Source of the DNA: an uncultured Gammaproteobacteria bacterium
GTDB taxonomy: Bacteria; Pseudomonadota; Gammaproteobacteria; CAISUE01
Length of the DNA stretch: 35,562 nucleotides
Direction: 5' to 3'
Assembly (NCBI GenBank): GCA_903888615.1
Contig: CAISUE010000033.1
Location: 1 to 35,562, forward strand
Made by a program: the position numbers and the translations under genes. The notes beneath the pieces were generated by a model, which did not search any database, had not been told where the DNA came from, and saw only the letters and a list, made by a program, of their open reading frames with translations. How positions within the stretch are numbered: position 1 is the stretch's first letter; each line of letters starts with the position of its first letter. Positions 27,575 through 35,562 of this stretch are shown piece after piece.

Positions 27575-27910
27575 TTAATGCGTATCCAAGGGATTAGCGG
27601 CAACTGCTTTATCTAATAAAATTTTCGCTTGCTGAGCTTCAGCCAAGCCTTGATCAGCCGCTTTATTAATCCATGCAATCCCTTGTTGTTGATCAACCGG
27701 CGTGCCTTTGCCGTAATACAACATATAACCTACCGCATACTCAGCAGCTGCATTGCCTTTATTGGCCAAAGGTTGCATTTTAGCCAATGCTGCTGCATAG
27801 TTTTGACTGTCAAAATCTTGCTTACTTTGATTTAAACTTTGGGTTGCACAGCCAGTTAACCATAAAATACTGATACCCAATAGGAGACGAAAAAAGCGGA
27901 TTTTAACCAT
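27575..27910 (-). CDS. Sel1-repeat lipoprotein
   Basis: A 111-residue lipoprotein. The signal ends in the lipobox WLTGC with the acylated cysteine at 21. One clear Sel1-type repeat follows (about residues 52-92, including YAVGYMLYYGKGTPVDQQQG and WINKAADQGLAEAQ), preceded by a more divergent one. Sel1 repeats mediate protein-protein contacts and are common in Legionellales. It leads the unit with pmbA, trxB and murI, 2 nt before pmbA. An extended -10 promoter lies just upstream. The binding partner is unknown. Confidence 0.85.
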   Translation of the reverse strand: MVKIRFFRLLLGISILWLTGCATQSLNQSKQDFDSQNYAAALAKMQPLANKGNAAAEYAVGYMLYYGKGTPVDQQQGIAWINKAADQGLAEAQQAKILLDKAVAANPLDTH

Positions 27911-27958
27911 GATGATTCCATTGACCGTTAGCGTTGGCGTAAATTTCCCACGCCGGTG

Positions 27959-27967
27959 ATTATAACA
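27959..27967 (-). promoter_or_regulatory. Extended -10 promoter for the Sel1-pmbA-trxB-murI unit
   Basis: On the minus strand TGTTATAAT is a perfect extended -10 element (TG, one base, TATAAT), 48 nt before the Sel1 lipoprotein ATG. No strong -35 is seen, which extended -10 promoters do not need. Confidence 0.5.
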
Positions 27968-28254
27968 TTGTTACCGTATCAGCGTCGTTGGGTCCTTATG
28001 ACGCATTTAAACCATGTTAATTTTCAAACACGCATTGGAAGCTTAACTTCCTAAGGTTAATCAGTGTGCTAACGCTGCTGCCGCGGCATCGATGATAACC
28101 CGCGTTATTTCCATTTCAGCTATAGTTAGCACAGAGCCGACGAAAGTTTGATCAAAAGAATAATGAACCGCGATTAATTACGTATTGTCTACTAAACACC
28201 ATTGGCAAGAATTCAACCTAATGTTATCCTGATTCTTTACGAATTAATAATACT

Positions 28255-28518
28255 TTAATTGACTTTGCAATACCAATTCCCCTGTAAATATACAAAGTAA
28301 CTTCGCTCACGCAAACACTGGCGGATAGCTGCTTCACAGCGATAAGCTTTAAATTCAACTATCACTTGATTAGGAATCGCGCCCTAAAGAACGCGCTTTT
28401 AAAGATGATTAAATTCAACCGTATACTACGTTTCACCCAAGCTTGCGCATAAAGATACCAATACTTCAGATGACAGTGGCGTCAACGTATCCTTAATTAA
28501 GGAATTACAATCGATCAT
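28255..28518 (-). pseudogene. Decayed small gene with three in-frame stops
   Basis: Within the 710-nt gap 27911-28620, one minus-strand frame of 88 codons reads as protein but is broken by TAG at codon 31, TAA at 40 and TAG at 45. It begins MIDCNSLIKDTLTPLSSEVL. The second half, with VIVEFKAYRCEAAIRQCLRE and SYFVYLQGNWYCKVN, is rich in Tyr, Cys and Trp and ends at a proper TAA. Each internal stop is one transition from a Gln codon. I do not recognise the family. The rest of the gap has no other gene I can support. It holds the Sel1-unit promoter (27959-27967) and an 8-bp inverted repeat, GTGCTAAC at 28066-28073 and GTTAGCAC at 28125-28132. Confidence 0.5.
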
Positions 28519-28620
28519 CCATTTGCAAAGAACCGCAAAAACACTGAAAATTTGTCATAATGGAGCTGATAAGTGCAAAAAAAGCCTAATAACCGACCAT
28601 GAATAAAAAACGACTCTCTA

Positions 28621-29940
28621 ATGACAGCATTTAACCACTTCAAGCCTTTAATCATCAGCACCCTTGGTAATTGCATAGAATGGTATGATTTTATGGTTTA
28701 TGCAGCCCTCGCGCCGATCATCGCCACTATTTTTTTTCCTAGCCAACAAGGCGTCAATGCCTTATTAGAAACCTATGGCCTTTTTGCGATTGGTTTTATC
28801 GCCAGACCCTTTGGTGCACTATTATTTGGTTTTTTGGGAGATCGTTTTGGGCGTCGCTATGCACTCTTATTAGCCATCAGTTTAATGACGGTGCCGACCT
28901 TTTTAATCGGTTGCTTACCCACGTATGCCACTATCGGCCTTTGGGCACCACTGGCATTATTACTATGCCGCTTATTGCAAGGATTGGCCTTGAGTGGAGA
29001 AATGCCGGGTTGCATTACTTTTTTAAGTGAATCTGCCCCACTTCGATTACAAACCACCTTGACTTCACTAGCAATTGTCGCCTCCCTCATTGGATTATTG
29101 GTAGGCGCTAATGGCATTTTATACTTAGATTACCAGTTTGGCACCACGGCTGTGCAATCTCACCTATGGCGGATCCCTTTCTTAATGGCCGGTGCCTTCG
29201 GGGTTATTGTTTATTATTTAAGACGTCACTTGCCTGAAACCCCTGCTTTTCTCAAACAAACGCACGCGTGTCAACAACCGATTCGCACGTGCCTACGCTT
29301 TCATTGGCGAGCCATTGTCCAAGGCATAGGTTGTTATGCCGGCAATGCGATATATTTTTATTTTTTTATGGTGTTTTCACTGACGTATTTTTATCGTTTG
29401 AGTCATATCCCGCTGCATCGCGCTTTATTATTCACCATTAGCTTACAAGTAGCGATGCTTATCATGATCCCGGTGGGCGGTTATTTAGCCGATCGTTATG
29501 GCCGTCGTAAAATAGGTTTGATTTTTTTGATCATAATTTTAATCAGCACCTACGGTACCATGATTTTCATGAGTCAAGTAAGTCACTATCCCTTAAACGC
29601 TGCACTGTTTGGTTTATTTATGATCGCTGCCCTAATTGCCGGCTATAGTGCAACGTTACCAGCGTTAGTAGCGTCATTATTCCCCATCGATGTGCGCTTC
29701 ACGGGCGTCGCAATAGTCAACAATAGCGCTGTGACCCTATTTGGTGGTTTAAGCCCTTTATTGATCACCTATTTAATCAGCACGCAACATTCACTTAGTG
29801 TCCCCATGTGGCCCATTATGGCTTGCACCGGGATTTCGATACTGAGTTTTTGGTTATTCGCCAGTGCTTCTCACGATGCACTGGCTAATAACCGTGAGCG
29901 ACAACGCTCACTTATAAAACCACTCCCATGTGAAGATTAA
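28621..29940 (+). CDS. MFS transporter, metabolite:proton symporter (ProP/KgtP-like) family
   Basis: A 439-residue inner-membrane carrier with twelve predicted helices. It opens with STLGNCIEWYDFMVYAALAP, typical of the metabolite:H+ symporter group. The loop 2-3 motif is LGDRFGRR (about residues 72-79), repeated in the second half as LADRYGRRKIGL. Relatives carry proline/betaine, citrate, alpha-ketoglutarate or shikimate; the substrate cannot be told here. The ATG lacks a good ribosome binding site. A small frame, MNKKRLSNDSI, starts 22 nt earlier and overlaps the start, and may or may not matter. Its stop codon overlaps a small minus-strand frame. Confidence 0.92.
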   Translation: MTAFNHFKPLIISTLGNCIEWYDFMVYAALAPIIATIFFPSQQGVNALLETYGLFAIGFIARPFGALLFGFLGDRFGRRYALLLAISLMTVPTFLIGCLPTYATIGLWAPLALLLCRLLQGLALSGEMPGCITFLSESAPLRLQTTLTSLAIVASLIGLLVGANGILYLDYQFGTTAVQSHLWRIPFLMAGAFGVIVYYLRRHLPETPAFLKQTHACQQPIRTCLRFHWRAIVQGIGCYAGNAIYFYFFMVFSLTYFYRLSHIPLHRALLFTISLQVAMLIMIPVGGYLADRYGRRKIGLIFLIIILISTYGTMIFMSQVSHYPLNAALFGLFMIAALIAGYSATLPALVASLFPIDVRFTGVAIVNNSAVTLFGGLSPLLITYLISTQHSLSVPMWPIMACTGISILSFWLFASASHDALANNRERQRSLIKPLPCED

Positions 29941-30071
29941 CTCTGCGCTATAGAACCTGCTATACCTATCATAAGCCCCACAAATACTAGAGCTATGACA
30001 GGAACACCACTGCCTGAATCATTAGGGTATGAGTCATAAGAGGAATTGCAACAACATTGCCTACGCCTCAT
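29937..30071 (-). CDS. Possible small Cys-rich single-helix membrane peptide
   Basis: A 44-codon frame encoding MRRRQCCCNSSYDSYPNDSG, then a hydrophobic helix (VPVIALVFVGLMIGIAG) and a short end. The ATG overlaps the stop of the frame at 30068-30190 as ATGA. No ribosome binding site is seen. It shares a reading frame with the start at 30392, so it may be the last piece of a decayed gene rather than an independent one. Confidence 0.3.
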   Translation of the reverse strand: MRRRQCCCNSSYDSYPNDSGSGVPVIALVFVGLMIGIAGSIAQS

Positions 30072-30190
30072 GATGAATCAACACGACAACCATCACAGCG
30101 TGAGCAGTAGTTATCCTCTACAGCCAGATTATAGTGGAGTGTATTATCGAATAAGTCCTTAAGGTCGAAGAACTCCTGAATCGTTACCAT
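30068..30190 (-). CDS. Possible small CxxC peptide
   Basis: A 40-codon frame encoding MVTIQEFFDLKDLFDNTLHY, then NLAVEDNYCSRCDGCRVDSS, with a CxxCxxC cluster. It ends in an ATGA overlap with the next small frame. It has no ribosome binding site. It could be coupled to its neighbour or be chance. I report it because its composition looks protein-like. Confidence 0.25.
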   Translation of the reverse strand: MVTIQEFFDLKDLFDNTLHYNLAVEDNYCSRCDGCRVDSS

Positions 30191-30392
30191 TATCGTTATT
30201 GCCGACATAAAGCACGAGAAAAGTCACACCAACTGCAACTGCTGCTAACACTCCCACTGCACATAATGCTGTCCTCATAGTAAATGAGGGGGGCAACTAA
30301 CACATGCTGCTACTGAATTAGGCTTCTACCCTATTATCTTCTAGCTCATCATTACCGGCGTTGAGTGGCTTATACGGAGCAATAGAAAGCAT
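30159..30392 (-). pseudogene. Small gene start interrupted by two in-frame stops
   Basis: The ATG at 30392 has a good ribosome binding site (AGAGG, 7 nt upstream). It encodes MLSIAPYKPLNAGNDELEDN, then RVEA, and stops at TAA (30318-30320); TAG follows seven codons later (30297-30299). The same frame then runs from an ATG at 30278 for 39 codons: a hydrophobic helix (AVGVLAAVAVGVTFLVLYV) and GNNDNGNDSG. This looks like one small membrane-protein gene broken by two nonsense mutations, or a 24-residue peptide followed by an unrelated frame. It lies downstream of the P-type ATPase, on the same strand. The rest of the 29941-30541 gap holds nothing else I can support, apart from an isolated minus-strand TTGACA at 30474-30479. 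Confidence 0.4.
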
Positions 30393-30541
30393 TGTTTAAC
30401 CTCTATTAATGAAATTTATTATGAATGAGTTATTTCTAAAAACTCACGAACAGTGTCCAGTATAAATATGAATTGTCAAGGTTTTATTAAGTTTAATCAG
30501 TGCCTGAACTTTTTTGTAGAGGAATGTTTATCAGGACAATA

Positions 30542-33100
30542 TTATAAAATACTGTCCAAAGCATAATCCCTTTTTTGCTCGTTCATTGAACCCAAAAGCG
30601 GTGTCAATACACTCTCTTCTTGCTGACGTTTAGCACCACCAAAAAGCTTACTACTGAAGGCTCTTTGAACAAGCGCACCTTCCACAGGAGGAAGAAAAAT
30701 GTGCTTAATAGCAGTTTGCCTCTGGGCGCCTAAGTATTTGAAACATGCAATATTTGTTAATACTAACAACGGTGCTCCCACCATAGCCATTCCCGTTATC
30801 ATTGGATCCACAAATTGATGGGTAAGCGGATAAAATAACCCAGCCGCCGCCAGTGTGGATAAGCCATTGAGGCCAAATACCAGTAGCAACGAGCCAAAAT
30901 AACTTTGGCGGTAAGTTTTTGCTAAAGACATTAGCTGGACTAACGCCATGAATGTCCCGTTTAAAATTGCATCTGCATCGCCACGAATAGGGGCTAAATG
31001 ATCAATCGCTAAACCATAGGTCGCCTGCAGCATAGCAGCACGATCGTTATCGTCATCCCCTAACATAATCACTTGCTTGAGAGCTGCGACATAGGCAATT
31101 TTATCTGTTGGTTGTTGCAAGCAGCGAAGAATAATCGATTGATTCAACTTTAATTGCGCAACAAGGAATTTTGTCCGCTCTTCACTATCCCCCGTTAAAA
31201 TATGAATTTTCTTCCCTTGCTGTAGAAGCCATTCAAGCACTGCTTTTACGCCTGGTCTTAATATTTGATCTGTTTCTGTGGCAGATTTTAAAATCAACAA
31301 ACAGCTAACTGCTTTATTGATCGCTAAAAAAATAGCTAAACGGTTTTTCTGAGCATGGCATTTTTCTTGCTCTAAGCACGACGCTGTTAGGGTGATACCT
31401 TGTGCGGTTAGAAAAGCTTTATTGCCGATAATGATTTTATCGCTATTGTTTATCATCGCTGTTCCACCACGGCCTTTATTCACTGCATTCTCTGTAAAAG
31501 CCGACAGCGTATAAGAAGATAAAGCCAATTGCCTTTTTTTACCCGCTTCAATAATAGCACTGGCAATCGTGGTGGGATTTTTTTTAGCAAGCTCTTGCTC
31601 GAGTAACATAGCTTGAGCTAAATAATGATTTTCCGTTTGTTCATCCAGCGCCGACCCTTCGACAGAAAGCATTTCTTCAAGCTCATACTTACCTGTTGTC
31701 AACGTACCACATTTATCTAGACAAACGTCGGTCGCTCGATCAAGATTAAAAATAGTGTCTTTTTGAATTAAAATACCTTCTTCTAAAGCTAAGTATTTTA
31801 CCATACTGGCATTAAGGTCAATTAAACCTAAACCGCAAGGGCAAGCGCTCAAGAGTACCGCCATCCAGACTTTAATAGCATTACTGACAGCCGGTTGAGG
31901 ACCAAAAATTCCCCAACCCAAGGCACTTATGAACGCAATGCTTAATACCCCACGGAGAAAGTATTGACTCACTAATTCCAAATACGTATCGCTTGCATCG
32001 CGTACTTTAACGCTAGCATAAACTTTATTAACATGATTATCTGCAGCCAAACACAGCGTTTTTAAAAATAGCGCATGGTCGCTGCTATTTTCCGCACCGG
32101 CAAAAATGGTGGCATTGGGCTCTTTAAGGGTAAGGCCTTTTTTTCCATAAAAATCTTCACGGACCGACACTTGCCGGTTACCGATAAGCACAGCGTCAAT
32201 CGGCACGATAGCCTTTTTTTCAACACAGATAATCGAGCCAATCGGCACGCCATTCACTGGCAATTGTTCTAAGCAACTAGCAAACGGTAAAAAATCTTTT
32301 TCACTGGTTGATAGCATGAATGCTTCGTGTTGTTCAGCCGCCACTAAATACGTTTGCGCTACCAAAGGTAAACGTCTTTTCTGCATGTCCAGGCAATCTA
32401 ACTGAGTTTCAATATACGCATGAATGCGATCACGAACACCGTGACTTAATGTCAATAATCCAAAAATCATCAACGGTAAACTGAAAGAGACTGACGTCGT
32501 ATCATCATTGATAAAAGGTGGCTGAGCTATCAATAAAAAAGAATAACTGATCGCGGTCAATGTCCCCAAACTGATTAAGCTATCCATGGCACCTTGGTTT
32601 CGCCACGCATGACGAAAATAAGATTGCCCAAAATAGCCAGACATGAGGGTCGCTATAATACCAACGGTTAAATTAACTGCTAAACCATCTTTAGCACTAG
32701 GCTTTGGCAACCAGCCGAGATGTTCTGCCAACATTAAACTTAGACCCAATGTCAGTGGCGGTATCGATTGCATGAATGGGGAAAAAGTAGCTGCAACTAC
32801 TACTGGATCGCTGGCTTGACTAGCAAGATCGGAACTGAGGTTGGTATAGCCTATACAGTCATAACCCAGTTGCTGAAGTGCTGCGACTAATGCTTCATAA
32901 ATTTCTTTTACAGATTGTCCTTCTTTTAATGTTAAACCGGCAATTTCAAGCGTTTTTTTTCTAAAATCAGTACTGACATAAAAAAATGGGTATTGTTGCT
33001 CGTTTAAAAAATCCACCACGCTGGTCCGAATCGCTCTGGAACAATCCCCGCAAACCATCTGGCCTGGATCAATCTGCAATAATAAATTAACCGTGAGCAT
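30542..33100 (-). CDS. Degenerate heavy-metal P1B-type ATPase
   Basis: An 852-residue protein with the plan of a copper-type P1B ATPase. It has an N-terminal metal-binding-like domain with CGDC (17-20), eight predicted membrane segments, the CPC metal motif (420-422), the phosphorylation site as DKCGT (462-466, normally DKTGT), TGD (636-638) and the hinge as GDDDND (681-686, normally GDGxND). The actuator loop TGE is YGK at 318-320, the nucleotide-domain SxHP motif is absent (KKNPTTIA), and the last two helices lack the usual metal-ligand Tyr and Met-Ser-Ser. The phosphorylated Asp survives. The frame is intact, so it is probably expressed but with altered or lost transport. It lies alone after a 381-nt gap. 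Confidence 0.85.
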   Translation of the reverse strand: MLTVNLLLQIDPGQMVCGDCSRAIRTSVVDFLNEQQYPFFYVSTDFRKKTLEIAGLTLKEGQSVKEIYEALVAALQQLGYDCIGYTNLSSDLASQASDPVVVAATFSPFMQSIPPLTLGLSLMLAEHLGWLPKPSAKDGLAVNLTVGIIATLMSGYFGQSYFRHAWRNQGAMDSLISLGTLTAISYSFLLIAQPPFINDDTTSVSFSLPLMIFGLLTLSHGVRDRIHAYIETQLDCLDMQKRRLPLVAQTYLVAAEQHEAFMLSTSEKDFLPFASCLEQLPVNGVPIGSIICVEKKAIVPIDAVLIGNRQVSVREDFYGKKGLTLKEPNATIFAGAENSSDHALFLKTLCLAADNHVNKVYASVKVRDASDTYLELVSQYFLRGVLSIAFISALGWGIFGPQPAVSNAIKVWMAVLLSACPCGLGLIDLNASMVKYLALEEGILIQKDTIFNLDRATDVCLDKCGTLTTGKYELEEMLSVEGSALDEQTENHYLAQAMLLEQELAKKNPTTIASAIIEAGKKRQLALSSYTLSAFTENAVNKGRGGTAMINNSDKIIIGNKAFLTAQGITLTASCLEQEKCHAQKNRLAIFLAINKAVSCLLILKSATETDQILRPGVKAVLEWLLQQGKKIHILTGDSEERTKFLVAQLKLNQSIILRCLQQPTDKIAYVAALKQVIMLGDDDNDRAAMLQATYGLAIDHLAPIRGDADAILNGTFMALVQLMSLAKTYRQSYFGSLLLVFGLNGLSTLAAAGLFYPLTHQFVDPMITGMAMVGAPLLVLTNIACFKYLGAQRQTAIKHIFLPPVEGALVQRAFSSKLFGGAKRQQEESVLTPLLGSMNEQKRDYALDSIL

Positions 33101-33236
33101 TCGCTATTCTCTAGACCCATCGATCGGCCCGATAAGTACCATTTAAACCGGATCGGCCGGATTTTTAAGGCGTGGAAATTCAGATAAAAGTAAGTTTTAT
33201 GCCGTTAACAGACTTTCTTTTCAACATTATCACCTT

Positions 33237-33263
33237 AAAAGCTTAAGGCTAGCTTAAGCTTTT
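33237..33263. terminator. Strong hairpin with flanking A/T runs, candidate terminator
   Basis: Perfect 11-bp arms AAAAGCTTAAG (33237-33247) and CTTAAGCTTTT (33253-33263), with a 5-nt loop. A T-run follows on the plus strand and a shorter one on the minus strand. It sits between ycaR and the P-type ATPase, both minus-strand, and could end the aspS-ycaR transcript. Confidence 0.5.
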
Positions 33264-33410
33264 TGGTAAAAACAACAATTTACCGGGCAATCGCATGTGA
33301 ACGAGAAGCTCTAGAATGGACTTAGGTGCAGTATAAAGATCACTTAAGACAAAAAGATTTTAAAACCTCACTGGGGGCAACCCTTAAGAAACGAGACTGC
33401 AAAGATCAGC

Positions 33411-33448
33411 ACGATCGGTGTGAAACTCGTTTTTTACGCACCGATCGT
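33411..33448. other. Long inverted repeat downstream of ycaR
   Basis: Perfect 10-bp arms ACGATCGGTG (33411-33420) and CACCGATCGT (33439-33448), extendable inward with one wobble and one mismatch. It begins about 33 nt after the ycaR stop. No minus-strand T-run follows, so it may protect the mRNA end or be a repeat element. The remainder of the 381-nt gap 33101-33481 shows no gene. Confidence 0.45.
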
Positions 33449-33481
33449 ACTTTAAGCTCTTTAGGATGACAGCATGACAGT

Positions 33482-33670
33482 TTATGATAAAGCTTCCACT
33501 TCATCAAGATGCATCACCCGCGCTTCTTCAACCAACATCACGGGAATTTCATCCACGATAGGGTACGCTAAACCTTCAGCCTTACAAATTAATTCTTGCG
33601 CGGCTGGATCGTAAAATAAATTCCCTTTACACACAGGGCAAACCAAAATCGCTAACAAAGCTTTATCCAT
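33482..33670 (-). CDS. ycaR: Trm112-family zinc-ribbon protein (YcaR-like)
   Basis: A 62-residue protein of the Trm112/YcaR (UPF0434) family. C11 and C14 in [10 protein letters not shown] and C29 in [20 protein letters not shown] are typical. Eukaryotic Trm112 activates methyltransferases; the bacterial role is not established. It overlaps the end of aspS by 8 nt, so the two are cotranscribed. In many Gammaproteobacteria ycaR lies near lpxK-kdsB, so the link to aspS is different here. Confidence 0.9.
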   Translation of the reverse strand: MDKALLAILVCPVCKGNLFYDPAAQELICKAEGLAYPIVDEIPVMLVEEARVMHLDEVEALS

Positions 33671-35462
33671 GAGCAGGCTCCTTAACCAGCGTTTTTTGTT
33701 TCACACTAATGCCTAATTCACGCAATTGTGCTGCATCGACTAACGAGGGTGCATTAGTCAAAGGACAGCTGGCTGATTGGGTTTTGGGAAAAGCAATCAC
33801 ATCGCGAATGGAACTGGCCCCCGTCATTAGCATCACTAAACGGTCTAAACCCAGTGCAAACCCGCCATGCGGTGGACAGCCTAATTTTAAAGCATCCAAT
33901 AAAAAGCCAAATTTAGCATAAGCTTCCGATTCACTGATCCCCAGCAGAGCAAAGACCGCGCTTTGTAAGTGCGCATCATGAATCCGAATAGAACCACCAC
34001 CGACTTCAACGCCATTGATCACTAAATCATACGCACGTGAAATGCACGTTCCAGGATCCGCATTCAAGGCGGCAATGTCGTCTAGTGCAGGGGCAGTAAA
34101 CGGATGGTGCAGCGCGCTCCAGCGCTGTTCTTTGCTATCGAAGTCAAACATCGGGAAATCGATGACCCACAGCGCCGCCCATTCAGCCGTCAATAATTGC
34201 AAATCATGACCGATTTTAATGCGCAACGCCCCCAAGGCATCGTTGACGATTTTAGTATTATCGGCACCAAAGAAAATCACATCACCATTTTCTGCTTTAA
34301 CCCGTTGCAAAATAGCGTGAATCACTTCTTCAGGTAAAAATTTCACGATCGGCGATTGTAAGCCCGCTATCCCTTGCGCAAGATCATTGACTTTAATATA
34401 AGCGAGCCCCTTAGCACCAAAAATACTGACATATTGGGTGTAATCATCGATTTGTTTACGAGATAAGTCACTGCCCCTAGGCACTCTTAATGCTGCCACT
34501 CGACAGTTTGGATTATTAGCCGGCGCAGCAAAGACGTTAAATTCGACGCTTTGCAATAAATCAGCGACATCGACCAACTCTAGCGGAATGCGCAAATCCG
34601 GTTTATCACTGCCAAAACGACGCATCGCTTCGGCATACGTTAATTGTGGCAATACGGCTGGCAATTCAACGTGTAATAAATCACTGAATAATTGCTTAAT
34701 CAAGGTTTCTAAGACCGCTTGGATTTGCGCTTCGGTTTGAAACGACATTTCCACGTCTAATTGGGTGAATTCAGGTTGCCGATCAGCACGCAAATCTTCA
34801 TCACGAAAACATTTAACGATTTGATAATAGCGATCAAAACCACCCATCATCAATAATTGTTTAAACAATTGGGGGGATTGCGGGAGCGCATAAAATTCCC
34901 CGGGATGCACACGGCTAGGCACCAAATAATCACGCGCCCCTTCAGGCGTAGCTTTGGTCAACATCGGTGTTTCAACATCCATAAAACCGGCATCATCAAA
35001 ATAACGACGCATCGCTTGAGTGACTTTTGAGCGAAAAGCAAAGCGTTGATAAACTTCAGGTCTTCTAAGATCCAAATAACGATATTTTAAGCGCACTTCT
35101 TCACTCGAAACAGTGCTGTGTTCGGCAATTTGAAATGGCAAAGCTTCACTGCGATTAAATAATTGCAACTCGGTGACGACAATTTCAATCAAGCCAGTAG
35201 CCAAATTGGTATTTTGAGTGCCATCGGGCCTCAAACGCACACTCCCTTTGACCCCGATAACAAATTCATGACGCAATTCAGAGGCAAGACTAAACATGTC
35301 AGCTTGATCAGGATTAAAAACCAATTGCACTAAACCGCTGCGATCACGTAAATCGACAAAAATCACCCCGCCATGATCACGCCTGCGCTGGACCCAACCA
35401 CATAATGCCACCGTTTGAGTTAATTGTTGTTCTGTTACTTGTCCACAATAAAACGTCCGCAT
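33663..35462 (-). CDS. aspS: Aspartate--tRNA ligase
   Basis: Class IIb aminoacyl-tRNA synthetase that charges tRNA with aspartate. The 599-residue product has an OB-fold anticodon-binding domain ([20 protein letters not shown], residues 21-40), the motif 1 region [20 protein letters not shown], motif 2 with [18 protein letters not shown] (219-236), the bacterial GAD insertion, and motif 3 [16 protein letters not shown] near the end. All class II features are intact. The 100 nt upstream to the window edge carry no gene I can identify. A short inverted repeat (CGAG/CTCG) is near 35520-35536. Confidence 0.96.
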   Translation of the reverse strand: MRTFYCGQVTEQQLTQTVALCGWVQRRRDHGGVIFVDLRDRSGLVQLVFNPDQADMFSLASELRHEFVIGVKGSVRLRPDGTQNTNLATGLIEIVVTELQLFNRSEALPFQIAEHSTVSSEEVRLKYRYLDLRRPEVYQRFAFRSKVTQAMRRYFDDAGFMDVETPMLTKATPEGARDYLVPSRVHPGEFYALPQSPQLFKQLLMMGGFDRYYQIVKCFRDEDLRADRQPEFTQLDVEMSFQTEAQIQAVLETLIKQLFSDLLHVELPAVLPQLTYAEAMRRFGSDKPDLRIPLELVDVADLLQSVEFNVFAAPANNPNCRVAALRVPRGSDLSRKQIDDYTQYVSIFGAKGLAYIKVNDLAQGIAGLQSPIVKFLPEEVIHAILQRVKAENGDVIFFGADNTKIVNDALGALRIKIGHDLQLLTAEWAALWVIDFPMFDFDSKEQRWSALHHPFTAPALDDIAALNADPGTCISRAYDLVINGVEVGGGSIRIHDAHLQSAVFALLGISESEAYAKFGFLLDALKLGCPPHGGFALGLDRLVMLMTGASSIRDVIAFPKTQSASCPLTNAPSLVDAAQLRELGISVKQKTLVKEPAHG

Positions 35463-35562
35463 AAAAAAGGTACTCTGATAATGATTAATAATTAAGTTTA
35501 GATGTATCTATTCAGCACCACGAGCGGGAAACTCGCGCTAAGCTCAAGCCATATTTAATTCA

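Noticed and set aside
28066-28132. Inverted repeat GTGCTAAC / GTTAGCAC as a possible RNA gene or att site
   Set aside because: Only 8 bp with a 51-nt spacer and no further pairing or flanking integrase. Too weak to call.
28599-28634. Eleven-codon leader frame (MNKKRLSNDSI) overlapping the MFS start
   Set aside because: It has no ribosome binding site or regulatory codon run; most likely chance.

Overview
The window reads as ordinary chromosome of a gammaproteobacterium, most likely from the Legionellales (Legionella/Coxiella side). The evidence is a moderately AT-rich sequence, a housekeeping set of gammaproteobacterial type (acnB, pepN, surE-nlpD, ccmCDE, pmbA, cbpA), and a small membrane protein resembling IcmD/DotP of the Dot/Icm type IV secretion system. 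The order-level assignment is inference. No rRNA, tRNA, CRISPR array, intact insertion sequence or phage gene was seen.

Layout. (1) 1-7229, minus strand: a TetR-type regulator, CbpA co-chaperone, aminopeptidase N and an RND efflux pump cut by the window edge, probably one transcription unit. (2) 7432-11124, plus strand: glutathione synthetase, ribosomal protein L32, PlsX, FabD and a small lipoprotein; fabH, fabG and acpP are absent. (3) 11152-15967, minus: a tightly overlapping eight-gene chain, suhB-ccmC-ccmD-ccmE-ugpQ-[2Fe-2S] ferredoxin-like-efflux adaptor-nadD. (4) 16081-20454, minus: an IcmD-like protein, surE, a YqaA/DedA-type membrane protein, nlpD, then an unrecognised gene where rpoS usually follows nlpD. 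Its Ser-rich tail lies in a different frame. (5) 20636-21673, plus: an alpha/beta hydrolase converging on acnB. (6) 21670-27910, minus: Sel1 lipoprotein-pmbA-trxB-murI, then acnB. (7) 27911-30541: two gene-poor stretches around an MFS transporter, each with degraded coding sequence on the minus strand. (8) 30542-35462, minus: a P-type ATPase with several altered catalytic motifs, then aspS-ycaR.

Most genes serve core metabolism: fatty-acid and phospholipid initiation, NAD, glutathione, cytochrome c maturation, peptidoglycan and redox. The parts most worth a second look are the unknown gene in the rpoS slot with its displaced tail, the IcmD-like protein upstream of surE, the degenerate P-type ATPase, and the two decayed or small-ORF regions flanking the MFS gene.
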